28,604 bases of DNA from RUG14219 sp045538535. Lineage in GTDB: Bacteria > Cyanobacteriota > Vampirovibrionia > Gastranaerophilales > Gastranaerophilaceae. The position numbers were made by a program, and so were the translations under genes. Positions 7,518 through 14,800 of this stretch are shown here, piece by piece. How positions within the stretch are numbered: position 1 is the first letter of the stretch; every line of letters begins with the position of its first letter. The stretch spans positions 1-28,604 of the forward strand of contig JAZSRN010000040.1 of assembly GCA_045538535.1 (NCBI GenBank). The letters run 5' to 3'. The notes under the pieces were generated by a model. That model worked only from the letters and a program-made list of their open reading frames with translations. It did no database searches and was not told the origin of the DNA.

Positions 7518-8354
7518 CTACATAATCATCAATAATTCTCTAATAACTTTTGTTGCTACTGCGGTGGAAGCACCCGAATTATCATAATCAGGTGCAAGTT
7601 CTACAACGTCAGCACCGATTATTTCGAAATCTTTGAGATAATTGAACCATCCAACAAGTTCATTAAATTGTAATCCGCCTACTTCAGGAGTTCCGGTTCC
7701 CGGCATGATTGATGTATCTAAAACATCCAAATCAACGGTTATAAATATTTTTTTACCTTTTAAGCAATCTAAATCGGAATATTTATGACAAAGAGTGTTG
7801 TGTTTTGCCATAAATTCCCATTCTTCTTTCATTCCGGAACGTATACCTATCTGTTTGATGTTTTCGGCTCCTACAATTTTTGCACAATGGCGAATTACTG
7901 CAGAATGAGACATTTCTTCACCCATATACTCTTCTCGTAAATCTGTGTGTGCATCAAAATGTACGATGGCGAAATCTTTATGATATTTTGCAATCGCTTG
8001 GATTTGTGGCAAGGTTACAAGGTGTTCACCGCCGATTCCAAAAACTCTTTTGCCGTCTGCGTAAATGTCTTCAACATTTTCTCTTATTTGTTCAAGAGTT
8101 TTGTATGTATTGCCAAGCGGAAATTCCAAATCGCCGGCATCGTGGAAATTTACGTCAGCAAGTTCTTTATCAAAGATAGGTGAATATTCTTCTAAACCCC
8201 AACTTGCCAATCTTATTTGCTCTGGCGCAAAGCGCGAGCCCGAACGATACGAAACCGTTCCGTCAAAAGGTAAACCAAGCATAATTATATCTGATGTTTC
8301 ATAATTTGGATTTTGTGCCATCCAACTTCTATCTAAAAATGGGCCTCTTAGCAT
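7518..8354 (-). CDS. speB: Agmatinase / ureohydrolase-family enzyme
   Basis: This cytoplasmic, binuclear-manganese ureohydrolase most likely hydrolyses agmatine to putrescine and urea for polyamine synthesis. The 278 residues carry all metal ligands: H111 (GGEH), D134, H136 and D138 (DAHTD), and D208 and D210 (DLDVLD). The N-terminus DIIMLGLPFDGTVSYRSGS at 22-40 is typical of bacterial SpeB. A good Shine-Dalgarno (GAGGAG) precedes the ATG. It is followed by ligA after seven bases and preceded by the exported hypothetical. A related amidinohydrolase substrate cannot be excluded, and no other polyamine gene is in the window. Confidence 0.87.
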   Translation of the reverse strand: MLRGPFLDRSWMAQNPNYETSDIIMLGLPFDGTVSYRSGSRFAPEQIRLASWGLEEYSPIFDKELADVNFHDAGDLEFPLGNTYKTLEQIRENVEDIYADGKRVFGIGGEHLVTLPQIQAIAKYHKDFAIVHFDAHTDLREEYMGEEMSHSAVIRHCAKIVGAENIKQIGIRSGMKEEWEFMAKHNTLCHKYSDLDCLKGKKIFITVDLDVLDTSIMPGTGTPEVGGLQFNELVGWFNYLKDFEIIGADVVELAPDYDNSGASTAVATKVIRELLMIM

Positions 8355-8381
8355 TTGTTGTACTCCTCTTTAATAAATTAG

Positions 8382-8390
8382 ATTATATCA
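8382..8390 (-). promoter_or_regulatory. Possible extended -10 promoter for speB-ligA
   Basis: On the minus strand the sequence reads TGATATAAT, an extended -10 (TGnTATAAT), about 30 bases upstream of the speB start. No good -35 is visible. It would allow speB-ligA expression independent of the upstream genes. Confidence 0.4.
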
Positions 8391-8395
8391 TAAAA

Positions 8396-9289
8396 TTATT
8401 CCATATAAGCCGTATCTTTTAGTTTTAATTCAAAATAACTTCCGGCGGGAATTGTAATCCGTCCGCCTTTAGAAAATGCCGCCGAAATTGGTGATGTAAC
8501 GATAGTTGTTCCATAAACCGCAACTCCCGAAATCACTGTAAACGGTGTCAAAATCCAACCTATAGGATTTTGTGATAATTTTGATGTGGTATTCATCATT
8601 TTTCGGTAAAAAGGTTTACCTTTTTTGGCGTATTTAGGAATATTTTCCAGATATTTCCTTTCGCCTTTGATGTTATTTAAAAAGATTTTTTTCTGCGCGG
8701 CTTTTGTGATTTTTCCGTTTAAGGTTTTTGTGTTGCCGTTATAATAAATGCTATCAATTTTAATTTCTATTAGTCCACCGTTTCCCGTTATTTGCGGTAG
8801 GTGTGAATCTGTGATTACTCCTTTGATAAGTGTTCCGGCGGGGATTGTTATATAGCGTTGAGTAATAGGTTCTTGTGTTCTAAACGATATTTTTGCCCCT
8901 ACTCTTGTCGCATCTGAAACCGCATTGACGGATTTTACTTTGAATTTTGTCCCTTTTTTTAGTTTTATTGCTAATGAGTCATCAATTTTTGTATTTTTTA
9001 CGTAAGGGTTTGCTCCGGTTACAACTTTTTTAGTTCCTCCTTTTTGTACCGGTTTTAGACTTTCTTTTGGGACGAACGGTTCTATTTTTGTATTTGTTGT
9101 TGCCGGTTGAACGGTACCCGAAACTACTGATTTGTCAAGATTTGGCAGTTTTGGTAGTTGTTTTAGTTCTGAGGCGGATGGTTTATAGTTTTTGCGGATT
9201 TCTTCATCCACAGATACGTCTAATTCCAACGCAAAAACTTGCATTGGAATTAGAATAATAGCTGTTATAAATAATAGCAACTTTTGCAA
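8396..9289 (-). CDS. Exported hypothetical protein
   Basis: I do not recognise this 297-residue protein. It begins with a signal peptide (about residues 1-20, ending QVFA). A proline/lysine-rich linker (about 25-95) follows, then a beta-rich region (about 105-200) with ITIPAGTLIKGVI. The C-terminal part (about 240-290) has a hydrophobic stretch and a second RITIPAGSYFELKL motif. The repeated tIPAGt/s strand-turn pattern resembles the beta-domain of VirB10/TrbI-like proteins, but this is weak. The start codon is TTG at 9287-9289, supported by AAGGTG six bases upstream; no ATG fits as well. Its ribosome binding site lies against the gltD-like stop, so it is probably in that operon. Confidence 0.65.
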   Translation of the reverse strand: MQKLLLFITAIILIPMQVFALELDVSVDEEIRKNYKPSASELKQLPKLPNLDKSVVSGTVQPATTNTKIEPFVPKESLKPVQKGGTKKVVTGANPYVKNTKIDDSLAIKLKKGTKFKVKSVNAVSDATRVGAKISFRTQEPITQRYITIPAGTLIKGVITDSHLPQITGNGGLIEIKIDSIYYNGNTKTLNGKITKAAQKKIFLNNIKGERKYLENIPKYAKKGKPFYRKMMNTTSKLSQNPIGWILTPFTVISGVAVYGTTIVTSPISAAFSKGGRITIPAGSYFELKLKDTAYME

Positions 9290-9303
9290 TTATATCACCT
9301 TGG

Positions 9304-10674
9304 TTACTTTAACATTTCATTAATAGCTTTTGCCGCTTTTTTGCCGGCACCCATTGCGTTGATTGCATTTGAAGCACCTACCGGCGCAACGTCACCACCA
9401 GCGAAAACGGTCGGGATAGAAGTTGAACGTTTTTCTTCATCAACCGTAATGTAACCTTTAGTATCGGTAATCATTTCCAAGCCTTCCATTTCTGCAGACT
9501 TTTGAATAATAGGGTTCGGGCCTGTACCTAAAGCAACGATTACAGTATCGAGTTCCAGATTTATAACCTCTCCTGTTGAAATTGGTCTTTGACGTCCGGA
9601 AGCATCCGGTTCGCCAAGCTCCATAACTTCTAAATCAACCGATTTTACATATCCATCTTCACCATTGATTTCTTTTGGAGCAAGAAGGAATTTGAAGATT
9701 ACGCCTTCTTCTTTTGCGTGTCTGATTTCTTCCAAACGAGCCGGAAGTTCTTTTTCAGTACGTCTATACAAAATATAAACTTCTTCAAAACCAACACGAA
9801 CAGCAGTTCTTGCAGCATCCATGGCAACATTTCCGCCTCCGAAGATTGCGGCTTTTTTACCGACTTTTAGAGGGGTTGGAGTTTCTTCTTTGTATGCTTG
9901 CATTAAGTTTACGCGAGTTAAAAACTCATTTGCAGAAAATACTCCGTTAAGGTTTTCGCCAGGAATGTTCAACATTTTCGGCAAGCCCGCACCCGAACAA
10001 ATAAATATAGCGTCAAAACCGTCCTCTTTTAGTTGTTTTAAAGTGATTGATTTTCCAACAACAACGTTAGTGTGGAATTTTACTCCCATAGCTTTGAGGT
10101 TTTCGATTTCTCTATCCAAAACAACTCTTGGAAGTCTGAATGGAGGGATTCCGTATCTCAAAACACCACCTAATTTGTGCAACGCCTCGAACACAACAAC
10201 TTCGTGGCCGGCTTTTCTCAAGTCCGCTGCAGCTGTAATACCGGCACAACCTGAGCCGACAACTGCAACTTTTTTGCCCGAAGGTGTTATTTGAGGTTCA
10301 GCAGCTTTGGTGTTGTCTCCGACATATCTTTCTAAGGCGCCGATAGATACCGGTGAACCTTTAATACCTAAAACACAGTTACCTTCGCACTGTCTTTCTT
10401 GAGGACAAACCCTACCGCATACTGATGGAAGCATGCTGGTTTCTCTAATTATTTCACCGGCTTTTTCAAGATTATCTTCTTTGATAGCTTGAATAAATTG
10501 TGGAATTTGAATGTTTACCGGACAACCTTGTACGCATCTTGGATTTTTGCAATTTAAGCATCTGGAAGCTTCCAACTTTACTTGTTCCGGTGTTAAATTG
10601 CTTTCCACAGGTTCAAAGTTGTGTCTGCGTTCAAATTTGTCTTGTTCTATTACTCGTTGTCTTTCTATCGCCAT
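9304..10674 (-). CDS. gltD: NADPH-dependent glutamate synthase small subunit-like (GltD/NfnB family) flavoprotein
   Basis: This iron-sulfur flavoprotein of 456 residues belongs to the family containing the GltD small subunit, the homotetrameric archaeal-type glutamate synthase and NfnB/SudA. It moves electrons between NAD(P)H and a partner. Two cysteine groups are C39, C42, C47, C51 and C86, C90, C96, C100. The FAD motif VVGSGCAGIT lies at 138-147, and an NADPH motif FGGGNVAMDAA is further on, followed by the C-terminal GDVAPVGASNAI. No large subunit GltB and no NfnA is adjacent, so the partner and exact reaction stay open. It heads the minus-strand run with a Shine-Dalgarno AGAAGGGA. Confidence 0.8.
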   Translation of the reverse strand: MAIERQRVIEQDKFERRHNFEPVESNLTPEQVKLEASRCLNCKNPRCVQGCPVNIQIPQFIQAIKEDNLEKAGEIIRETSMLPSVCGRVCPQERQCEGNCVLGIKGSPVSIGALERYVGDNTKAAEPQITPSGKKVAVVGSGCAGITAAADLRKAGHEVVVFEALHKLGGVLRYGIPPFRLPRVVLDREIENLKAMGVKFHTNVVVGKSITLKQLKEDGFDAIFICSGAGLPKMLNIPGENLNGVFSANEFLTRVNLMQAYKEETPTPLKVGKKAAIFGGGNVAMDAARTAVRVGFEEVYILYRRTEKELPARLEEIRHAKEEGVIFKFLLAPKEINGEDGYVKSVDLEVMELGEPDASGRQRPISTGEVINLELDTVIVALGTGPNPIIQKSAEMEGLEMITDTKGYITVDEEKRSTSIPTVFAGGDVAPVGASNAINAMGAGKKAAKAINEMLK

Positions 10675-10700
10675 CTCTTATATCCCTTCTTTAGTGTAAT

Positions 10701-10731
10701 ATTATATTCATTACTATTAATGTTATCTCAA
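10701..10731 (-). promoter_or_regulatory. Probable promoter for the gltD-like operon
   Basis: On the minus strand, TTGAGA (10726-10731) and TATAAT (10701-10706) are separated by 19 bases, longer than ideal. It sits at the right distance from the gltD-like start at 10674. The opposite half of this intergenic stretch carries the plus-strand promoter. Confidence 0.45.
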
Positions 10732-10754
10732 AAAAATAAGATGTGCAAGTAAAA

Positions 10755-10788
10755 TTGACGGGTATCTTATAATATATATACATGTATA
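10755..10788 (+). promoter_or_regulatory. Candidate promoter with palindromic overlap for the 788-aa gene
   Basis: TTGACG (10755-10760) and TATACA (10777-10782) are 16 bases apart. The -10 is the left half of a perfect 12-bp palindrome, TATACATGTATA (10777-10788), which could be an operator. An alternative TATAAT at 10768-10773 has no -35 at a fitting distance. The leader to the ATG at 10882 would be about 95 bases. Confidence 0.4.
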
Positions 10789-10881
10789 AAAAAATAATTG
10801 TAAATATTCATTAAAAATATATATACTTTTGGTTGATTTATTTTTTTACATGGTTTTAAATAGGAAACGGAAGGAATAAAG

Positions 10882-13248
10882 ATGTTAATTAGTAAGACAC
10901 AATACTCGATAAAGCCTAAGGACAAGATGAAGGGCGAATTATTCTCTAATCGAGTTCCTTTTTCTTCCCCACAAAATAGTTATCAATTTTATAGAGATAT
11001 TAACGAGAGACCTTTTAAATCAAATTCAGACGAATTATCATTTAAAGGTCTTTCTTTTTGCGCAAATAATGAAAATGCAAAAAGTGAAGATAAAAAGAAA
11101 AAAATAATTGATTTTAAAAATAACCCTACTTTGGCAATGCTCGCTGCAGTTTTGGTTGCAGGTGCATCAATGAGAATGCTACCACGTTTTAAGGACGCCG
11201 GTACTTATAGTATTTCAGAGTTTAACAAGTTTACTCAAAAGCATATTGGCAGTATCGGAACCGATTTGTTGGAACATTTAAAGAAAAATGATTTAGCCAA
11301 AGATTTTATGAAAATTGAAGGTGACAAAATTACTTTCAAAAAGAAAACAATACCGGCATTGGTTTGGGATGGAATGAAATATCCGTTCACTATTTTGCCG
11401 GCTGATTTGTTAAACGGTACAATTGCATTACTGAAAAAATTTAAGCCGACTCAGAAATGGGCTGAAAAGCAATATGATACAAAATTCTTTAAAAATATCA
11501 GACAACGTTCAAAAATAGATTCAAAAATGAATGCGTTGAGGGGATTGTTCAAGAAACAACAAGATTTGTTGGCAGAAATTCCGGCAAAAGGCGATACTCC
11601 GGCGAGATTTAGAACAGAAAAAGAAATTTCTGATGAAATGTATAGAGCATCCGTTAAAATGTTTGACTCTAAAACCGGAAAATATGACACAAAACATGAA
11701 CGTGCTCTAAATAGATTGGTTTCAGGTTTGCCGCCTGCAATTTTCTTGGCAAACGATGCTTATAACTTATCTAGGATGATGGATGATGATGATAAGGCAG
11801 CTGCTAAAGAAAAGAAAATAAGGTTCAAACAAGAAACAAGCAGAATTTTAACAAGTGGATACCTAACCCTTATTACAATGGGGGCTTTGCAAAAATTTAT
11901 CAACAATTCTAAGTTTGGAATAATGTTGACTACGGGTTCTACGGTTTTGATTACCGAAATGTTCTCTCGTTTGGCTAATGGTAAACATATTACTCGTTTA
12001 ACACCGGAGGAAGCCAGACAAGAAAATATTAAAAATCATGCTGAAGAGGCAAAAATAAAACCTACAACCGCGTTTACTTCTGATAACAAACCAAAAGAAG
12101 AAAATCGCAAACCGTTACTTTCGTTTTCTACATTGATGAAAGGTTCGGCTATTGTTATCGCAACCGGTTTTGCAATTAAAGGTTTGCGTAAGTTGGATGG
12201 TGTTGAAAAATCAATTAATACAATGAAAGCGCCGTTTAAAAATCTTTATAGAAAACTTACCAAAAATGAGCATTATTCAATTACAACCGAAAAATTTAAT
12301 CAAATCATAAAAGTTCTTGATGAAAATGGTTTCTCGGATTTATCGCAAAAATATAAAGATGTTGCAAAAGATGCAACCCACGGCAATATTATTAATTTGG
12401 GGGTTAAGGATAAGAAAATAAAACCTCTCGTAGATTTTGTGATTGCGCCGTTCAAGTTTGCTTGGAATACAGTGACAATGCCTTATTGGATTTTGGATGA
12501 AAAACTATTGCCGGCTATTATTAAGGGTTATAGGGTTGCCAAACCGTCGAAGGCCGCTGATAATATTGATGCGCTATCAAAAAGTATTGATAACATTGGA
12601 CGTGAAGCTTTGAAGAAAAACTTTAATCCAAAACAGTTTAGAGATTTTGTGCGTGATAATATTCTAAAAGCTTTTAACGTAGATAATATGTCAAATGTTT
12701 CAAATAGTGATCTTTCGAACTTGGCAAAATTTTCGGCAACCGCAGCAACATTATGGTTCTTGATGACTGATAACTATAACATGGTTATGCTCAAATCAAA
12801 TGGTAACGATGTGGACGGTGCAAAAACCAAATTCAAAGAAAGATTTGTACAAGAAGGTTCAAGATTGTTCTATCAAACCTTGTTGATTGATTTGTTCAAC
12901 AGTACGTTTAGAACACAATATAACAATTCGTTGTTCGGAATGAGTTGGATAACATTAACAAATACAACTTTGGGCGAAATCTTGACCAGAAAATCTGTCG
13001 GAACTCCGATTAAGGCGCATACAAGAGATGAATTGTTGGCAATTGAGGAGGCGCAAGATAATGCAACCGGTTTGTTAAAAGGCTATTATAATTTTATGAA
13101 ACGCTTGACCGGTAAACGCCCGATTAGCTCATACAAAGTTGCAGCTAAAAATGAAAATCAATCAAAAATAGCTGAAAATACTACAAAACCTTCTGATAAA
13201 ATTAATTTTGCAAATAAAGGTGTTTTGCATCAAATGGTAAAAGGTTAA
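10882..13248 (+). CDS. Large hypothetical membrane protein
   Basis: I do not recognise this 788-residue protein. The N-terminal 80 residues are polar and disordered-looking, with the short motif LSFKGL at 52-57 and no signal peptide. A first hydrophobic segment covers about 84-98 (TLAMLAAVLVAGASM). Further candidate membrane or amphipathic helices follow: TSGYLTLITMGAL, FGIMLTTGSTVLITEMF, GSAIVIATGFAIKGL, SATAATLWFLM, LFYQTLLIDLF and MSWITLTNTTLGEI. Charged lysine-rich helices separate them. The start is supported by GGAAGGAAT upstream of the ATG. It stands alone between the gltD-like operon and an HTH gene, with its own promoter. It is probably lineage-specific; no enzymatic motif was seen. 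Confidence 0.7.
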   Translation: MLISKTQYSIKPKDKMKGELFSNRVPFSSPQNSYQFYRDINERPFKSNSDELSFKGLSFCANNENAKSEDKKKKIIDFKNNPTLAMLAAVLVAGASMRMLPRFKDAGTYSISEFNKFTQKHIGSIGTDLLEHLKKNDLAKDFMKIEGDKITFKKKTIPALVWDGMKYPFTILPADLLNGTIALLKKFKPTQKWAEKQYDTKFFKNIRQRSKIDSKMNALRGLFKKQQDLLAEIPAKGDTPARFRTEKEISDEMYRASVKMFDSKTGKYDTKHERALNRLVSGLPPAIFLANDAYNLSRMMDDDDKAAAKEKKIRFKQETSRILTSGYLTLITMGALQKFINNSKFGIMLTTGSTVLITEMFSRLANGKHITRLTPEEARQENIKNHAEEAKIKPTTAFTSDNKPKEENRKPLLSFSTLMKGSAIVIATGFAIKGLRKLDGVEKSINTMKAPFKNLYRKLTKNEHYSITTEKFNQIIKVLDENGFSDLSQKYKDVAKDATHGNIINLGVKDKKIKPLVDFVIAPFKFAWNTVTMPYWILDEKLLPAIIKGYRVAKPSKAADNIDALSKSIDNIGREALKKNFNPKQFRDFVRDNILKAFNVDNMSNVSNSDLSNLAKFSATAATLWFLMTDNYNMVMLKSNGNDVDGAKTKFKERFVQEGSRLFYQTLLIDLFNSTFRTQYNNSLFGMSWITLTNTTLGEILTRKSVGTPIKAHTRDELLAIEEAQDNATGLLKGYYNFMKRLTGKRPISSYKVAAKNENQSKIAENTTKPSDKINFANKGVLHQMVKG

Positions 13249-13251
13249 TGT

Positions 13252-13575
13252 TTAGATAGTCGAAAATCCGGCTTTAATTATTTTGTAAATGAGTTCTTGG
13301 TTTTTTCTGTCGAGATTTTCGAGTAATTTTGTAGTGTCTTCGATAAAGTTTTCGGATGTTGGGATTTCTATAAATTTGAAAAATTCTATCATCGGGATGT
13401 TAAGAACTGTACACATTTTATCGAGGACGTGTAATGAAGGGAAAAATCTCCCTGATTCGATACCCGAAAGAGAGGAAGTTTCGATTTCTATGAGTTCGGA
13501 TAATTGTTCTTGCGTGTATCCAAAGCTTTTTCTGATTTCTTTAATGCGTTTTCCGAGTAATTTTTTATTGTCCAT
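13252..13575 (-). CDS. XRE-family HTH transcriptional regulator (pilin-linked)
   Basis: This 107-residue protein has a lambda-repressor-like HTH at about residues 6-62. Its pattern is LGKRIKEIRKSFGYTQEQL, then SSLSGIESGRFFPSLHVLDKM and the closing NIPMIEFF. A short C-terminal helical tail probably mediates dimerisation. The ATG at 13573-13575 is chosen because family members start just before this helix; an earlier in-frame codon at 13629 would extend through the promoter. No Shine-Dalgarno is visible upstream of the ATG (only A/T-rich sequence), so initiation may be weak or SD-independent. It is divergent from the pilin-like gene. AGTG/CACT half-sites in the shared region suggest that it controls itself and the pilin gene. 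Confidence 0.85.
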   Translation of the reverse strand: MDNKKLLGKRIKEIRKSFGYTQEQLSELIEIETSSLSGIESGRFFPSLHVLDKMCTVLNIPMIEFFKFIEIPTSENFIEDTTKLLENLDRKNQELIYKIIKAGFSTI

Positions 13576-13611
13576 AATATATATAATATACACACTTTTT
13601 AAATAAAAATA

Positions 13612-13626
13612 AGTGTTATAATCACT
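13612..13626. promoter_or_regulatory. AGTG-N7-CACT inverted repeat at the HTH gene promoter
   Basis: AGTG (13612-13615) and CACT (13623-13626) flank TTATAAT. On the minus strand the same segment contains TATAAC at a position suited to be the -10 of the HTH gene. The half-sites match those of the operator in the pilin promoter 60 bases away, so this is a candidate autoregulatory site. Confidence 0.4.
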
Positions 13627-13665
13627 CATTTATATTAAAAATCAGTAATATTCACTTAAAACTAC

Positions 13666-13699
13666 TTGACAATCACTTAGTTATAGGTTATACTAAGTG
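13666..13699 (+). promoter_or_regulatory. Strong pilin promoter with embedded inverted-repeat operator
   Basis: A perfect -35 TTGACA (13666-13671) and TATACT (13689-13694) are separated by exactly 17 bases. CACTTAG (13674-13680) and CTAAGTG (13693-13699) form an inverted repeat with a 12-base centre. One arm lies in the spacer and the other over the end of the -10. A repressor bound there would block RNA polymerase. The natural candidate is the divergent HTH protein (inference). Confidence 0.75.
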
Positions 13700-13720
13700 T
13701 ACAACAAGTATCGTTGTACA
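13698..13720 (+). repeat. Perfect inverted repeat at the predicted transcription start
   Basis: TGTACAAC (13698-13705) and GTTGTACA (13713-13720) are exact reverse complements around a 7-base loop. The predicted +1 lies near 13701. The repeat could be a second operator or a 5'-terminal RNA hairpin that protects the pilin mRNA. Confidence 0.65.
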
Positions 13721-13788
13721 TTCATGTTTTTGACATCCGACATAGAGCGCCAACATGTGCATAGAATTAGAATGTTAAAAACTTGAAT
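13720..13788 (+). promoter_or_regulatory. Structured 5' leader of the pilin-like mRNA
   Basis: Bases 13720-13736 and 13772-13788 can form a 17-position stem with one G-U pair and one mismatch, enclosing a loop of about 35 bases. It lies wholly in the untranslated leader of roughly 125 bases and ends some 30 bases before the Shine-Dalgarno AAAGG (13817-13821). I could not match it to a known riboswitch class. A stability element or a regulatory leader are both possible. Confidence 0.5.
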
Positions 13789-13830
13789 GAGGATATTTAG
13801 GATAGTCGTAAAAAAGAAAGGTGTTTGATT

Positions 13831-14499
13831 ATGACAAAAAAATTCGGTTTTACTTTGGCAGAAGTATTGATTACTTTAGGTATTATTGGTGTTGTTGCTG
13901 CTATGACAATGCCTACATTGATGAACCAAACTAATGGTTTGCAATACAAAACAGCTTACAAAAAAGCATTATCAGCAATTTCACAAGCAGTAGTATTGAA
14001 CGTTGCATTGGATGAATGGAACTTGGCTGACGCAACAGATACAGATGCTAAAACTAAGGATGATAATGGCAACAATGTACTTTCTATTTGGGCAATGCTT
14101 AATAATAGAATGAACGTTAATTCGTCAATTGCAGCTCGTGACTATGATATTAAGGGTGGTGAAGTTACTGAAGATAATACATCTGGTGCTATTGGAACTA
14201 ACGCTAATAATTATTCTTTATTCTTTAATGATGGTATCATGTTTGAGTTTCCAAAAGCAGCCAAAGAATGTACTTTGGATTCAACAAGGAATGGAAGTAG
14301 AGAGGCTTTGGTCACAAATAAATGTATAGGATTTATTGATGTAAATGGAAAAAGTAATCCGAATAGAGTTGTATCTTGTGAGGGTGATAGCGATCCTTGC
14401 CAAGTCACAAAACCTACAGACGTATATCCGGTAATCTTCTTCGACCAAACAATTCTTCCTAACTCTGATGCAGCAAGAGCTGTGTTATATGCTAAATAG
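13831..14499 (+). CDS. Prepilin-type N-terminal domain protein (type IV pilin-like)
   Basis: This 222-residue precursor has a very short leader MTKKFG. The prepilin peptidase cleavage site G|FTLAE follows, with Glu at mature position 5. The hydrophobic helix TLAEVLITLGIIGVVAAMTM (about 8-27) would anchor it in the membrane or pack it in a pilus or pseudopilus. The exported globular part has four cysteines, at least some of which could pair. The ATG at 13831 follows AAAGG by nine bases; a TTG six bases earlier was rejected. It has its own strong, apparently repressible promoter and a Rho-independent terminator, so it is monocistronic. No pilus assembly genes are nearby. Confidence 0.85.
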   Translation: MTKKFGFTLAEVLITLGIIGVVAAMTMPTLMNQTNGLQYKTAYKKALSAISQAVVLNVALDEWNLADATDTDAKTKDDNGNNVLSIWAMLNNRMNVNSSIAARDYDIKGGEVTEDNTSGAIGTNANNYSLFFNDGIMFEFPKAAKECTLDSTRNGSREALVTNKCIGFIDVNGKSNPNRVVSCEGDSDPCQVTKPTDVYPVIFFDQTILPNSDAARAVLYAK

Positions 14500-14531
14500 A
14501 GATTAGGAAATAAAAAAGTTCGAATCTTTTT

Positions 14532-14559
14532 GGAGGAGTTTCACCGCTCCTCTTTTTTT
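14532..14559 (+). terminator. Intrinsic terminator of the pilin-like gene
   Basis: GAGGAG (14533-14538) pairs with CTCCTC (14547-14552) around an 8-base loop and is followed by seven T. It lies about 30 bases after the pilin stop codon. Confidence 0.85.
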
Positions 14560-14604
14560 ATGTCCAAACATTTGCAAATCAATTATTCCTTCACTCCGCC
14601 TTGT
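14560..14604. repeat. Left copy of a 45-bp direct repeat bounding the zeta-like cassette
   Basis: This 45-base segment matches 15426-15470 at 44 of 45 positions (C at 14580 versus T at 15446). Its sequence corresponds to the last codons, stop and 3' flank of the ABC permease gene, so this copy is an orphan gene end. It starts directly after the terminator U-tract. Confidence 0.93.
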
Positions 14605-14614
14605 GTGTGATAAA

Positions 14615-14800
14615 TCAGCTTCGATATATATTTTTTGCAATATCTACATTATTTTTTAATGTGGGGAAAGCTTTCTTGAAAAATTCGATAAAAACATCTT
14701 CTTGAATTTGAAAGTTACATTCATTTTTGTTGCGTGCTTTTGCTATTTGAGCTGCAGTCGTAAACATATTTTGTAGTTCTAATGCATCTTTATAATTCAT
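14615..14800 (-). CDS. Small protein paired with the zeta-like kinase (candidate antitoxin)
   Basis: This 61-residue, mostly alpha-helical protein (NYKDALELQNMFTTAAQIAK at 2-21, then a charged middle and IEFFKKAFPTL) has no recognised family. Its ATG overlaps the zeta-like stop codon by four bases (ATGA) with AAGGA upstream, so the two are translationally coupled. It lies inside the 45-bp repeats with the kinase gene. In epsilon/zeta and PezAT systems the antitoxin gene precedes the toxin; here the small gene follows. The antitoxin role is inferred from context only. Confidence 0.6.
   Translation of the reverse strand: MNYKDALELQNMFTTAAQIAKARNKNECNFQIQEDVFIEFFKKAFPTLKNNVDIAKNIYRS

Noticed and set aside
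13576..13629. 18-residue extension of the first HTH regulator
   Set aside because: It runs through the candidate operator and promoter region and has no family resemblance.
14560..14604. Direct repeats read as integron attC or canonical dif sites
   Set aside because: No R'/R'' core boxes of attC and no recognisable 28-bp XerC/XerD arms; the repeats are better explained as a duplicated gene end.
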